Shown here: positions 24,512 through 33,741 of the stretch, piece after piece
Layout of the letters: every line of letters starts with the position of its first letter
Numbering within the stretch: position 1 is the stretch's first letter
Source of the DNA: an uncultured Collinsella sp.
Lineage (GTDB): Bacteria > Actinomycetota > Coriobacteriia > Coriobacteriales > Coriobacteriaceae
DNA: 37,318 bases
Reading direction: 5' to 3'
Assembly: GCA_900540845.1 (NCBI GenBank)
Contig: UQHS01000018.1
Span: 1-37,318, forward strand
Program-made: the position numbers and the translations under genes
Notes under the pieces: generated by a model
The model's database searches: none
The model's input: the letters and a program-made list of their open reading frames with translations, nothing else
Told to the model about the DNA's origin: nothing

Positions 24512-25195
24512 ATGAAGCGGTCACTGGTAAAGCTTACGATCGCCGCTATGTTGGTTGCGGTAGCGGTCCTTGTGGTTGAGAGCCGCTCTCAGAAGGATGA
24601 TGCGGGAGATTGGAATGGAGATTGGAATTCGGCGAAGGAGAAAACTAGCAGTGGCGTGCTAGCGGGAATTGATATGGACGATGCAACGTTTACATTGGAA
24701 TATGTAGATTGGTGCGCGGCAGCGGATGGTAACGATGATGAGGGTGTCGTTGTCTTCGGGGTGAAGGATGCCGCTATGCTCGCACGGATGAAGCGGGAAG
24801 TTCCGGTGGGAACTAGGATTACCGTGGAGCACGAACGCGTTGACGGATTAATAAGCGATGCTGGGCAAATAAAGTGCAGCGATTATTATGTGTCAGAAAT
24901 AAGGGGAGATTGGCGGGCGGGCGGTCCATTTGTAAGTGTTGGAACTCTCGTTGCCGTTGATCTCGAAAGAGGAACGTTTTCCGTTGCTGATGTTGATTGG
25001 ACAGCTCGCGCAGATGGCAATGATGTCGATGGATTAGTAGTGTTTGGTGTACGTGATGGTGGTCAGCTGGAGCCCCTCATGCAAGATGGAACAATTGGGG
25101 GCAGGATCCTTGTTGAGCATAATCGGCTGGAAGGGGCTATAAGCGACGACGGGCAAATCGAATGCTCGAATTATCATCTTTTTAGCGGTGATTAA
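24512..25195 (+). CDS. Signal-anchored protein of two duplicated unnamed domains
   Basis: I do not recognise this family. The 227-residue product has a signal or anchor at residues 1-25 (MKRSLVKLTIAAMLVAVAVL), a short linker with a GDWNGDWN repeat, then two copies of an ~83-residue unit. The first runs about 48-128 and the second about 142-225. Matching segments are DGNDDEGVVVFGVKDA with DGNDVDGLVVFGVRDG, GTRITVEHERVDG with GGRILVEHNRLEG, and DAGQIKCSDYY with DDGQIECSNYH. The units look like all-beta folds and are acidic. Eight bases separate it from the cysteine peptidase-like gene, so it may be that protein's partner, inhibitor or substrate; this is inference from position. GAAGGAC precedes the ATG. 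AT-richer than the core genes. Confidence 0.6.
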   Translation: MKRSLVKLTIAAMLVAVAVLVVESRSQKDDAGDWNGDWNSAKEKTSSGVLAGIDMDDATFTLEYVDWCAAADGNDDEGVVVFGVKDAAMLARMKREVPVGTRITVEHERVDGLISDAGQIKCSDYYVSEIRGDWRAGGPFVSVGTLVAVDLERGTFSVADVDWTARADGNDVDGLVVFGVRDGGQLEPLMQDGTIGGRILVEHNRLEGAISDDGQIECSNYHLFSGD

Positions 25196-25260
25196 TGCCT
25201 GTAATGTCGGTAGTCGGGTAGGATGGAACGCCAAACCGATACCGATGGGAGGGTGCCTGA

Positions 25261-27714
25261 ATGGCCGATTCGAACAACGTTGATATCGCCGCCATCATGA
25301 ATATGGTAGCCGCGTTGAGCCCCGAGGGCAGCGGCGTGCGCAAGGACGTGCTCGTCGAGTCCGGAGTCCTGGCGGAGCTGGAGCAGGTTAAAGCCGAGCG
25401 TGCGGCTGCGTCCGCGGTGCCGCCCGCCAAGGCGGCTCGATCTGTCGCCCCGACGCCGTTGGGCTCTGCCGGCTCGCTCACGGCGGACGACGTGGCCGAT
25501 GCCCCCGCGAGTCCGCGCCGCGACGAGCCTTCTGCCGAGGAGCTCGCGGTGCGCCACAAGCGCATCGTTGCAGCCCTCGCTTCCGAGCTTGGGCAGCCCG
25601 CCGCTCGCATCGAGGCGGTCATCACCCTCATCGACGAGGGCGCGACGATCCCATTTATCGCGCGCTACCGCAAGGAGGTGACGGGCGGCATGGACGACGT
25701 CTCCCTCCGCACGCTCGATGATCGCCTGTCCTACCTGCGCAATCTCGAGCAGCGAAAAGCCGATGTCCTCGCGGTGATCGATGCCCAGGGCAAGCTCACC
25801 GATGAGCTGCGTGCGAGTATTCAGGATGCGTCCACCCTTCAGCGCGTGGAAGACCTGTATAAGCCCTTCCGCAAGAAGCGGGCAACGAGGGCTTCCAAGG
25901 CGCGCGATGCAGGGCTCGAACCACTTGCAAACCTCATCCTCATGCAGCCTGCGCAAGGCGAGGATCCGCTTACGGCGGCGGCCGGTTACGTCAACGATGA
26001 GGGCGGATTTGACACGCCCGAGGCGGCGCTTGCCGGAGCGCGCGACATCGTGGCGGAGCTTGTGGCGGAGGACCCCGAGAACACGGCGGATCTGCGCGAG
26101 TACACGCACAAGACGGCCGCCATCGAGTCTGAGGCCACGGATGCCGAGGAAAAGACGCCATACGAGCCGTACTACGAGTTTTCCGAGGCGGCGCGCTCCA
26201 TCCCCAACCACCGCATCCTCGCTATCAACCGCGGCGAGCGCGAGGGCAAGCTGCGCGTGCGCGTGCGCGTGGACGGGGAGGCCGCTGCCGAGCGCCTGCA
26301 GCGTCGGTACCCGCGCCGTCGCGGGCCGTTTGCATCCGAGCTCAACGCCGCCATCGCTGACGGTTACAAGCGTCTCATGGCGCCTTCTCTCGAGCGCGAG
26401 CTGCGCGTGGACCTCACCATGCGCGCCCAGGCCGACGCCATCAAGGTGTTCGCCAAGAACACCGAAGGTCTGCTGCAGCAGCGCCCGGTGCGCGGCGCCC
26501 GCGTGATAGCTTTGGACCCGGGCTATCGCGCGGGCTGCAAGGTTGCGGTGCTCGACGAGTACGGAAAACTGTTGGACCACACCATCTTGTATCCCACACC
26601 GCCGCGTCGCGACATCGCCGGCACCAAGCGCGAGCTGTTGCGCCTCACGCGCAAGCACCGCATCAACACCATCGTGGTGGGCAACGGAACTGCAAGCCGC
26701 GAGACGGAAGAGGTCGTGGCCGCGTTCATCGCAGAATCCGCGCCCGAGCTGCGCTACACCATCGTTAACGAGGCGGGTGCATCGGTGTATTCGGCATCCA
26801 AGCTGGCGAGTGAGGAGTACCCCGATCTCGACGTGACCACGCGCGGCGCCATGAGCCTGGGCCGGCGTTTGCAGGACCCGCTCGCCGAGCTCGTCAAGAT
26901 TCCGCCGCAATCCATCGGCGTGGGCCAGTATCAGCACGACCTTGATCAGGCGGAGCTCGGTCGCGCGCTGGGCAACGTGGTGGAGAACGTCGTGAACCGC
27001 GTGGGCGTGGACGTGAACACGGCGAGCGCGAGCCTGCTCGGATACGTCTCGGGCATCACGCCCACGGTGGCCAAGAACATCGTGGCGTATCGTGAGGAGA
27101 ACGGCGCGTTTACCGACCGCAGGCAGCTTAAGAAGGTTCCCAAGCTGGGACCCAAGGCCTATCTCAACGCGGCGGGCTTCATGCGCATCTCCGGCGGCAA
27201 GAATCCGCTGGACGCGACGAGTGTGCATCCCGAGAGCTATGAGGTTGCGAGCGAGCTGCTGCGCCGCGCGGGCGTGGCTCCGAGCGCGCTGGCCGCTGGC
27301 GGTGTGCCGGGGATCGGCGCCAAGATCGGCAACTTGGGAACAGTGGCGGCCGAGTTGGGATGCGGCGTGCCCACGCTGCGCGATATCGTGGCGGAGCTGG
27401 AGAAGCCCGGTCGTGACCCGCGTGACGATGCTCCGGAGGTCGTGTTTTCCCAGGCGGCCCGCAGCATCGAGGACCTCGAGGTGGGCATGGAGCTCAAGGG
27501 CACCGTGCGCAACGTGGTGGACTTCGGCGCGTTTGTGGACATCGGCGTGCATCAGGACGGCTTGGTGCACATCTCCAAGCTTGCGGACCGCTTTGTGAAA
27601 CACCCGAGTGAGGTTGTCGCCGTGGGCGATACGGTGACCGTGTGGGTCACCGGTGTGGATCGCGCGCGCAAGAAGATCTCGCTCACCATGGTTGAGGGCC
27701 GCATGGATCGATAA
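25261..27714 (+). CDS. tex: Tex-family RNA-binding transcription accessory protein
   Basis: Tex is a cytosolic nucleic-acid-binding protein related to eukaryotic Spt6. The 817-residue product has the Tex order: helical N-terminal region (from about residue 95, IVAALASELGQPAARIEAVI and IPFIARYRKEVTGGMDD), YqgF-like domain (VIALDPGYRAGCKVAVLD), helix-hairpin-helix region (LLGYVSGITPTVAKNIVAYR) and a C-terminal S1 domain (LKGTVRNVVDFGAFVDIGVH). The first ~95 residues, Ala- and Pro-rich from about 45 on, are an extension not found in the usual ~720-780-residue Tex. GGGAGGG lies 7 bases before the ATG. It is followed by a GC-rich hairpin. Confidence 0.92.
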   Translation: MADSNNVDIAAIMNMVAALSPEGSGVRKDVLVESGVLAELEQVKAERAAASAVPPAKAARSVAPTPLGSAGSLTADDVADAPASPRRDEPSAEELAVRHKRIVAALASELGQPAARIEAVITLIDEGATIPFIARYRKEVTGGMDDVSLRTLDDRLSYLRNLEQRKADVLAVIDAQGKLTDELRASIQDASTLQRVEDLYKPFRKKRATRASKARDAGLEPLANLILMQPAQGEDPLTAAAGYVNDEGGFDTPEAALAGARDIVAELVAEDPENTADLREYTHKTAAIESEATDAEEKTPYEPYYEFSEAARSIPNHRILAINRGEREGKLRVRVRVDGEAAAERLQRRYPRRRGPFASELNAAIADGYKRLMAPSLERELRVDLTMRAQADAIKVFAKNTEGLLQQRPVRGARVIALDPGYRAGCKVAVLDEYGKLLDHTILYPTPPRRDIAGTKRELLRLTRKHRINTIVVGNGTASRETEEVVAAFIAESAPELRYTIVNEAGASVYSASKLASEEYPDLDVTTRGAMSLGRRLQDPLAELVKIPPQSIGVGQYQHDLDQAELGRALGNVVENVVNRVGVDVNTASASLLGYVSGITPTVAKNIVAYREENGAFTDRRQLKKVPKLGPKAYLNAAGFMRISGGKNPLDATSVHPESYEVASELLRRAGVAPSALAAGGVPGIGAKIGNLGTVAAELGCGVPTLRDIVAELEKPGRDPRDDAPEVVFSQAARSIEDLEVGMELKGTVRNVVDFGAFVDIGVHQDGLVHISKLADRFVKHPSEVVAVGDTVTVWVTGVDRARKKISLTMVEGRMDR

Positions 27715-27720
27715 CGGTTT

Positions 27721-27760
27721 GCGCCCGCCCCGCGCGTCTTGCGGGGCGGGCGCGTCGTTG
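27721..27760 (+). terminator. GC-rich hairpin after tex
   Basis: GCGCCCGCCCCGC (27721-27733) pairs perfectly with GCGGGGCGGGCGC (27741-27753), a 13-bp stem with a 7-base loop. The downstream GTCGTTGTCG is not T-rich, so it may stabilise the 3' end rather than act as a classical terminator. Confidence 0.55.
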
Positions 27761-27774
27761 TCGCGGCCTGGTTG

Positions 27775-27900
27775 CGCATGTCGTCGCTGCTGGTCGCTGC
27801 CGCGGCGCGTCGCTGCTGGCTGTTACCGCTGACCGCTGCCGCGGGGCGTTGCCGCAGTTAGTTGCTGCTGACCGCTGCCGTGGGGCGATTTTGCAGCGTG
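27775..27900. repeat. Degenerate GCTGCTG/GACCGCTGCCG repeat tract
   Basis: Between the convergent tex and EcsC genes, the phrase GCTGCTGaCCGCTGCCGcGGGGCG recurs in three diverged versions at about 27785, 27830 and 27865. No gene is supported. It looks like a decayed tandem repeat. Confidence 0.35.
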
Positions 27901-27938
27901 AGAGCCCTCGTGGTGGGACACTCGACCGCGCAGCCCCA

Positions 27939-29147
27939 CTAGCTGCGGGCGAGCAGGTTCTGAATGCGGGTTTCCTTTTCAAGGATGAACCGCTTTTGAT
28001 AGAAGATGTCTGCCACCTCGAGGGCTCGCGCAACTTTCTTCGCGTCGAAGTATCCGCCGATGGCGCCCGATACCAGGGGGATTGACCTCTGCACAAACTT
28101 TTGGGCGGCGTCTTTGCTTGCCTGCTGCAACGCGTCGCGAACCACCATCTGCTCGATTTCCCGTGCGCCCACCCGCGCAGCTTGTTCTTCGGCCGTGCGA
28201 ATCGCCTGCTTTTCTGCCGTGAGGACCATCTGTTCCTCGGCAGCCCGGAGGGCTATCGAGCGCATTTCTGTCATGAGGGCTGCCACGCCGCCGCGCATGG
28301 CCAGTTCTTTCCATCCGCTTTTGACGCCGATTTTCACGGCGACGCCTTTGCTGATGAGCAAGACGCGCTCAACCGGAGATGTCGCCGCTTCAAAACGGAC
28401 GCCTTCGTCGCCCTCGCCCGCGGGGGCATGATGTTCCATCGAGTGGATGAAGACTTCGCCTGCCAAGGCGAGCTCGGCAGGATCGCGTTTGACGTCGTAT
28501 CCATAGAAGGAGGCGACCGATTGGGTTGCGCGAAAGCCCAGAAGCGTCGCGAGCGCGATGTTCGCCGGGATACCCGCGATGCCAGGCAGGCCCGTCAGGC
28601 ACCCTTCGAGAAAGGCGATTTGTCGATCAGCTCTCTTGTAGGGCTCTAGGGCTGATGCGACCTCATAGCTTCTGAGCAGGCAAATCTCTTCCAAATGATG
28701 CAAGTGCCGCCCCGATGTCTCGTTGACGCGCGTGAGGATGAACGACGTGCTGCACGAGAACTCCGCCGCTTGGCGCTCGAGATGATCGAACCCGTGTCCA
28801 ACAACTTCGATGGCTTGCATGTAGAGGTCGCGATGCGCATCCGTCGTCCGACCGAGCCTTTGCCTTCCTCGCGACCAGGCGTCCTTCACCTCGTTGGGGA
28901 CGAAGAGCCCGGCGATGGCGACGCTGCGCGCAACGGGGCCTGGTTCGTTGAGGGCATGATATCGCTCCGTGAGAGCGTCGATGGACGCGAGCTCCCGTTC
29001 GTCGAGCACAGGCGAGGGCACGAGTTGTTGCAGGCCGGGATTCCCGGGGCAGCTGTCGGGGCCCTCGGGCCCGCCACTCGTTCCCGCTGTGTCATTGGCG
29101 CCGGGGGCGCATGGCGGGGCGCTGAGGTTGGGCGGCTGCGGGCTCAT
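27939..29147 (-). CDS. EcsC-family protein
   Basis: The 402-residue product belongs to the EcsC family (named from the ecs operon of Bacillus), whose biochemical role is unknown. The family core spans about residues 100-385: TGLPGIAGIPANIALATLLG with FRATQSVASFYGYD, and PLVSGAIGGYFDAKKVARAL near the end. The first ~45 residues are a Pro/Gly/Ser-rich tail. Residues about 298-350 are Ala/Glu-rich and look like a long helix or coiled coil inserted between the two core segments. The ATG at 29147 lies 10 bases past the GH13 stop, so the genes are an operon; its ribosome binding site (AAGGGGC) is weak. Longer frames upstream only shadow the GH13 gene. Confidence 0.78.
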   Translation of the reverse strand: MSPQPPNLSAPPCAPGANDTAGTSGGPEGPDSCPGNPGLQQLVPSPVLDERELASIDALTERYHALNEPGPVARSVAIAGLFVPNEVKDAWSRGRQRLGRTTDAHRDLYMQAIEVVGHGFDHLERQAAEFSCSTSFILTRVNETSGRHLHHLEEICLLRSYEVASALEPYKRADRQIAFLEGCLTGLPGIAGIPANIALATLLGFRATQSVASFYGYDVKRDPAELALAGEVFIHSMEHHAPAGEGDEGVRFEAATSPVERVLLISKGVAVKIGVKSGWKELAMRGGVAALMTEMRSIALRAAEEQMVLTAEKQAIRTAEEQAARVGAREIEQMVVRDALQQASKDAAQKFVQRSIPLVSGAIGGYFDAKKVARALEVADIFYQKRFILEKETRIQNLLARS

Positions 29148-29157
29148 GGGCTGCCCC

Positions 29158-30747
29158 TTACATTCGACGCAGGTAGAGGACGCTAAAGGGTGGGATCTCA
29201 AGCGACCCCTCAAGGGCGAGTACGGTGGGGGAGGAGCCCTCGGCAGTGTTGCCGTTTGCGGAAGAACCCTCAGCAACAAGGTCCTTCGCAGTGGCGCCTG
29301 CCGCGCCTTCTTCTGTACAGCCCTCGAACTCGCCGCTGTCGTTTCCCATGCCGTTGTCGAACCCGTGGGGCGCGCAGGCGAGCAGGACCTCGAACGACCC
29401 CGTGAGTGCACCGTCGCCAAAGGTGAAGGGCGCGCCTTCGGCGTTGACCGCAACGAGCACCTCTTCGGCAGACTGATCGCCAAATGCCTCAACTCGGCGT
29501 TCGAACAGCAGCTGCTTGTTGGTGATCACCACGTTGCGATAGCCGCCGTGGCACAGGGCGCGCGACCCGCGGCGCACGTGGTTCAGGCGATTGATGAGCG
29601 CGGTGAGCTCATTGGGCTCCTCGCCGCCTGCCCAGCCGCTTGCGGGAGAGTCGAGGCTGTCGGGCGACGGGGCGCTGATGGCGGGGCGCAGCTCCACGTC
29701 CGCCAGGTACCCGGTGCCCTTTGTGCCCAGCTGCCCCCACTCGCTGCCGTAGTACAGGCACGGGATGCCCGGCATGCCAAAGAGCACGCCATATGCGGGG
29801 ACGAGGTGACGTTTTTCTGTCAGGATGCTCGCCAGGCGCGAGACGTCGTGGTTGTCTGCGAAGTTCACCAGGTGCTTGTCACGGTAGATGCACCACGGGT
29901 CGCCGCCAAATTGACGGTGCAGCGAATGGGCGATCTCGAACATGTTCATCGAGTTGAAGCTCGAGTACAGCCCTTTGTAGCACTCGTAGTTCGTGCACGA
30001 ATCGAGCATCTCGTCGTTGACGATGAGGTTGTAATCGCCGTGCAGGACTTCTCCGATGAGCGGGAAGCCATCGCCGGGCTCCCCGTCAAAACGCGGTTCG
30101 CGGCCTAGCTCGAACGCGAGGTCCCGCAGCCGTTTCACGAAATCCCGGTCGAGGCTGTACGCGACGTCCAAGCGCAGGCCGTCCACGCCCAGGTTATGTT
30201 TCCACATGCGAACCGCGTTGAGCAGGTAGTCGACGACCTCGGGATTTCTCAGGTTGAGCTTCACGAGGTCCTGATTGCCCTCCCAGCCCTCGTACCAAAA
30301 TCCATCACCGAAGTGGGTGTCGCCGTCGAAGCTGATGTTGAACCAATCCTTGTACGGCGAGTCCCACATGCGGTCGCGCACGTCGCGAAACGCCCAGAAG
30401 TTGCGGCCCACGTGGTTGAACACGGCGTCGAGAATCACGCGCACGCCGCATGCGTGCAGGGCATCGACTACGCGGGCGAAGTCCTCGTTGGTGCCCAGGC
30501 GGCAGTCGATCTCGGTCAGGTCGCGCGTGTTGTACCCGTGCGTGTCGCTGGCGAAGACGGGGTTGAGCAGGATCGCGCCCACGCCGAGCTTGCCCAGGTA
30601 CGGAGCCCATTCGATAAGCGAGCACACGCGGTGCAGGTCGCGCTCGCGTGCCAGCCCTTCGGCGTCATCGATGGCGGGCGCATCGAAGGGGCAATCGAGC
30701 ATGCCGAGCGGATACATCTGGTAGAGCGTTGTGTCGAAAACCCACAT
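29158..30747 (-). CDS. GH13 alpha-glucosidase/amylase family protein
   Basis: The 529-residue enzyme belongs to glycoside hydrolase family 13 and probably acts on maltodextrins in the cytoplasm, as no signal peptide is present. All four GH13 regions are intact: DAVFNH (I, from Asp107), GLRLDVAYS (II, nucleophile Asp194), GEVLHGD (III, acid/base Glu233) and FADNHD (IV, Asp301). After the barrel, the C-terminal beta domain carries a ~50-residue low-complexity insert rich in Glu, Gly, Ala and Ser, before the final strand PPFSVLYLRRM. The ATG at 30747 has AGAGGTG 6 bases upstream; earlier in-frame codons are not family-like. EcsC follows in the same operon. Exact specificity is not visible. Confidence 0.88.
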   Translation of the reverse strand: MWVFDTTLYQMYPLGMLDCPFDAPAIDDAEGLARERDLHRVCSLIEWAPYLGKLGVGAILLNPVFASDTHGYNTRDLTEIDCRLGTNEDFARVVDALHACGVRVILDAVFNHVGRNFWAFRDVRDRMWDSPYKDWFNISFDGDTHFGDGFWYEGWEGNQDLVKLNLRNPEVVDYLLNAVRMWKHNLGVDGLRLDVAYSLDRDFVKRLRDLAFELGREPRFDGEPGDGFPLIGEVLHGDYNLIVNDEMLDSCTNYECYKGLYSSFNSMNMFEIAHSLHRQFGGDPWCIYRDKHLVNFADNHDVSRLASILTEKRHLVPAYGVLFGMPGIPCLYYGSEWGQLGTKGTGYLADVELRPAISAPSPDSLDSPASGWAGGEEPNELTALINRLNHVRRGSRALCHGGYRNVVITNKQLLFERRVEAFGDQSAEEVLVAVNAEGAPFTFGDGALTGSFEVLLACAPHGFDNGMGNDSGEFEGCTEEGAAGATAKDLVAEGSSANGNTAEGSSPTVLALEGSLEIPPFSVLYLRRM

Positions 30748-30891
30748 GGCGAGCACCTCTGAACTCAAAATGATAGGGATGGGTTCGACTGGCGCGCCAA
30801 CGAACCCATCCCCGGCGATAGGACCCTTAGGCGCTTTCAGCATACCGTTGGAGCCCTGTTGAGATGTGGACTTCTCGGTGGGTGGCAGGCG

Positions 30892-32634
30892 CTAGCCCAT
30901 AAGCCCGCCCGCGACGGACATGAGCGCGATGATCACGCCGACGATCGATTCGCCGCCCAGCACGCCGGAGGCGATGATGATGCCCGACTCTTCATGCGTG
31001 GTTTCGGGCGCGTTGTCCGCGCTCGTGTTGCCGCTGGTTGCGCTGCGGAGGTTTCCGGTTCCCGCTGCTGTATTGGCCGGGACGCAGGTGGCCGAGCGGG
31101 CGTAAGCCGCGTTGCCGCGGTGTGCGGCGATGCGGTCGTATGCCCACTTGACGCATGCGCCGAGCGTGGCCGAGATGGTCATGTAAAACGGCAGGTACAC
31201 GCCGAGGCCGAGCATCATGGAAGGGATGCCCAAGCAGTACAGGACCGTTCCCGCTCCGAGGCCCACGAGGAAGGCGGGCACACTGGGGATGCCCGAGACC
31301 ATGGTGGCCACAACGCTGGCCTGCGCGGAGACGAACAGCTTACCCGGGCCGAACGATTCCGGTCCGTATGCGGTTAGAAGGGCTGCCATAACCGCGACGG
31401 AAACGACGGCGCCCAGCAGCGCGCCGATGGCCTGGCCGATCCACATTGCGCGAGGGCTTGTGCCCAAGATGTGCCCGGTTTTGAAATCGCTCATCACGTC
31501 GCCCGCAAGGCCGCATGCCACGGCGACCACGCCCGCGACGAAAAACAGCTTGACCTGGTTAGATTCTCCGAGGGCGGCGATGACGAGCAACACGATGAGC
31601 CCGAAGATCTCCATGGGATCGATGCCCGTTTGGCCAACCGACTGCGCGCTCATGATGGTGGTGACAAATGCGAGCACGACAACGATGATGCAGTGCAGCG
31701 GCGCGATGCCAAGGACCAGGCAGATGAGGAGCGCCGCCGCAGCAACGAATAGCGCTAGGGCCCCGCCCTGTGCCCTCGTGCCATTCGCCCCTGGCGTCAG
31801 TGACACGGATGACAGGTTGGCCGCCTTGGGCAGGATGTCGTGCACGACCACGCCCAGGCCAGAGCCCATCATGAGGCCCATGCCAAGGCTCGACACGATG
31901 CCTTGGGCCACGGTGACGTCCCATAGCCCTGCAGCGCTGCCGCCCACGATGATGCCGAGGTTGGCGATGAGCCCTCCGGCAAGCCAGAAGGCGACCGCCG
32001 CTCCGCCCACCAGAAAGCCTACGGAGAGAAGCATCGGGGAGTTGTAGATGCCAAAGGCGACGCCCGGAATGGGCAGGGCGCACAGCATGGTTGGAATGAC
32101 GCCCGCAAGGTCACGCAGGGCGCACCACAGCCCTGCGGCCGCCATGGAGCCGAAGAGCTTCTTGCCCGTAGCCCCGCCCGCGCGGCTCGCCATGAGGGTT
32201 TCCGCTGCGGCGGTGCCAATGGGGTATTCGAGGTCGGACTCCTCCACAAATTTGCGGCGAATGAGGGCCGTGCACACCAGCCCAAGCAGGGTGCCCGCCA
32301 GCGCCACGCCGAGCATCTCGATCCAGCTGACATCTTGCCCTGAGCCGAGCATCCAAATGCCGGGGATGGTGAATGCCAGGCCGCCGGCTACCATAGAGCC
32401 CGCGGACATGATGATTTGGGTGACGTTTGCCTCGTTGAGGCTCGTGCGGCCGAGGGCGCGCAGCAATACCAGGGCGGTGATGGAGGTGAAGATGGTGGGC
32501 CAGGGGAGGGCTCCCATCTTGAGGGCTGTATACACCGAAGATGCCGTGATGATGACGCATCCGATGCAGCCGATGAGGATGCCGGCGGCACTGATTTGCC
32601 CGCGCCACGGCGCGCGCTCGTTTGTAGAACTCAT
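30892..32634 (-). CDS. OPT-family oligopeptide transporter
   Basis: The 580-residue inner-membrane protein belongs to the OPT family of proton-coupled transporters for oligopeptides or metal chelates. The N-terminal GILIGCIGCVIITASSVYTA, NEANVTQIIMSAGSMVAGGL and ESDLEYPIGTAAAETL segments are typical; about 14-16 hydrophobic helices fill the chain. Between the last two helices lies a polar loop of about 55 residues (HRGNAAYARSATC onward), rich in Ala, Asn and Thr, which is longer than usual. GAGGGAG lies 6 bases before the ATG at 32634. It is divergent from the pantothenate kinase gene. The GH13 gene starts 144 bases downstream on the same strand and may be cotranscribed. Confidence 0.88.
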   Translation of the reverse strand: MSSTNERAPWRGQISAAGILIGCIGCVIITASSVYTALKMGALPWPTIFTSITALVLLRALGRTSLNEANVTQIIMSAGSMVAGGLAFTIPGIWMLGSGQDVSWIEMLGVALAGTLLGLVCTALIRRKFVEESDLEYPIGTAAAETLMASRAGGATGKKLFGSMAAAGLWCALRDLAGVIPTMLCALPIPGVAFGIYNSPMLLSVGFLVGGAAVAFWLAGGLIANLGIIVGGSAAGLWDVTVAQGIVSSLGMGLMMGSGLGVVVHDILPKAANLSSVSLTPGANGTRAQGGALALFVAAAALLICLVLGIAPLHCIIVVVLAFVTTIMSAQSVGQTGIDPMEIFGLIVLLVIAALGESNQVKLFFVAGVVAVACGLAGDVMSDFKTGHILGTSPRAMWIGQAIGALLGAVVSVAVMAALLTAYGPESFGPGKLFVSAQASVVATMVSGIPSVPAFLVGLGAGTVLYCLGIPSMMLGLGVYLPFYMTISATLGACVKWAYDRIAAHRGNAAYARSATCVPANTAAGTGNLRSATSGNTSADNAPETTHEESGIIIASGVLGGESIVGVIIALMSVAGGLMG

Positions 32635-32748
32635 TTGTAGCTCCCTCGTATATCCGCTCCCCCTCAGCGGGGAGTCGGGTTACGGCAGTAGGACCGCTAT
32701 AGTGTAAGCTCAATGGCAAGAAATCTGCCTGAGAATTTGGAGGGCGCC

Positions 32749-33585
32749 ATGGGTACCAACGAAAGGGCTGCAGAGGGCTCGGCTTCGATTCGCCCCGCGT
32801 TTGCGGAGGGCTGCCTGCTCGCCGTTGACGTGGGAAACACCGTCACCAAGTTTGGCGTGTTTGTCGAGGACCAGCTGATGGGCACGTGGGAGATCACCAC
32901 GCCCGATTCGTGCACGGCCGATGAGGCATGGGCGCATGCCGCCCGCGCCATCGACATGCTGGACGCGCCGGAGCCCGGCTTTGCGATTCTGTCCTGCGTG
33001 GTTCCCAGTTTGGCCAATGTGTGGCGAACGGCGCTGGAAAAGCTGTGCGGTACGCGGCCTTATGTGGTGGGGCCCGGGCTCAAGACCGGCATCCGCATGC
33101 GCTACGACGATCCGTCCGAGGTTGGCTCGGACCGCGTGGCCGATGCCGTGGCGGCGCGCGAGGCGTACGGGACGCCCGTCGTGGTGGTTGATTTGGGGAC
33201 CACCACGAATATCGAGGTCGTGGACGAGGGCGGGGCGTTCGCGGGTGGCATCATCGCCCCTGGCGTGGCTTTGGGCGCTCGCTCGCTCACGGCCGCCGCG
33301 GCGCGCCTGCCCATGATCGAGCTGCGCGCGCCTGAGCGGGTGATTGGCCGCAGCACCCGTGCCGCGATGCAGTCCGGCGTGGTGCTGGGCGAGGCGGCGC
33401 GCATCGACGGCCTGCTCGACGCCGTGATGGGCGAGCTCGGCTGTGACGCCCCCGTGGTGATGACGGGCGACGGCGCCGCGCAGGTGGCGGCCCTCATCGA
33501 GCACGACGCCGTCGTCGACGAGACCCTCACCCTGCGCGGGCTCCATCTGATCTGGCGGGCGAACTGCGGCTTGCGCGCCCGTTAG
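32749..33585 (+). CDS. coaX: Type III pantothenate kinase
   Basis: CoaX phosphorylates pantothenate, the first step of coenzyme A synthesis, and belongs to the ASKHA fold. The 278-residue product shows LLAVDVGNTVTKFGVF (phosphate loop, Asp27), GSDRVADAVAAREAYG, VVVDLGTTTNIEVVD and GGIIAPGVALGARSLTAAAA. Length fits CoaX once the ~20-residue N-terminal tail is discounted. The ATG at 32749 has GGAGGG 4 bases upstream; an in-frame ATG at 32713 lacks a ribosome binding site. Confidence 0.93.
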   Translation: MGTNERAAEGSASIRPAFAEGCLLAVDVGNTVTKFGVFVEDQLMGTWEITTPDSCTADEAWAHAARAIDMLDAPEPGFAILSCVVPSLANVWRTALEKLCGTRPYVVGPGLKTGIRMRYDDPSEVGSDRVADAVAAREAYGTPVVVVDLGTTTNIEVVDEGGAFAGGIIAPGVALGARSLTAAAARLPMIELRAPERVIGRSTRAAMQSGVVLGEAARIDGLLDAVMGELGCDAPVVMTGDGAAQVAALIEHDAVVDETLTLRGLHLIWRANCGLRAR

Positions 33586-33741
33586 TCGTCTCTGCCACGT
33601 CCGTTGGCCGCCTTTGCCGCGCCTCGTATGACACACAGGTTAATTCGTTTGCCTAGCGTCGCGCGCCCATGCTCCGCGCGCGATAATCTCCCCAACGAAC
33701 GTGTCCACGCGGCGTGCCGCGCGATCTGATAGGAGCCCTCC

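Noticed and set aside
25192..27603. Very long open frame on the minus strand opposite tex.
   Set aside because: It is a GC-bias shadow of tex: His/Arg/Leu-rich without domains or a ribosome binding site. The same applies to the long antisense frame opposite prfC and SulP.
29148..29492. N-terminal extension of the EcsC protein.
   Set aside because: It overlaps the GH13 C-terminal coding region in another frame and is Arg/Ser/Pro-rich shadow sequence.
33586..33741. T-box or leader-peptide attenuator before DAHP synthase.
   Set aside because: There is no T-box core sequence, no run of aromatic codons and no terminator hairpin in the 156 bases.
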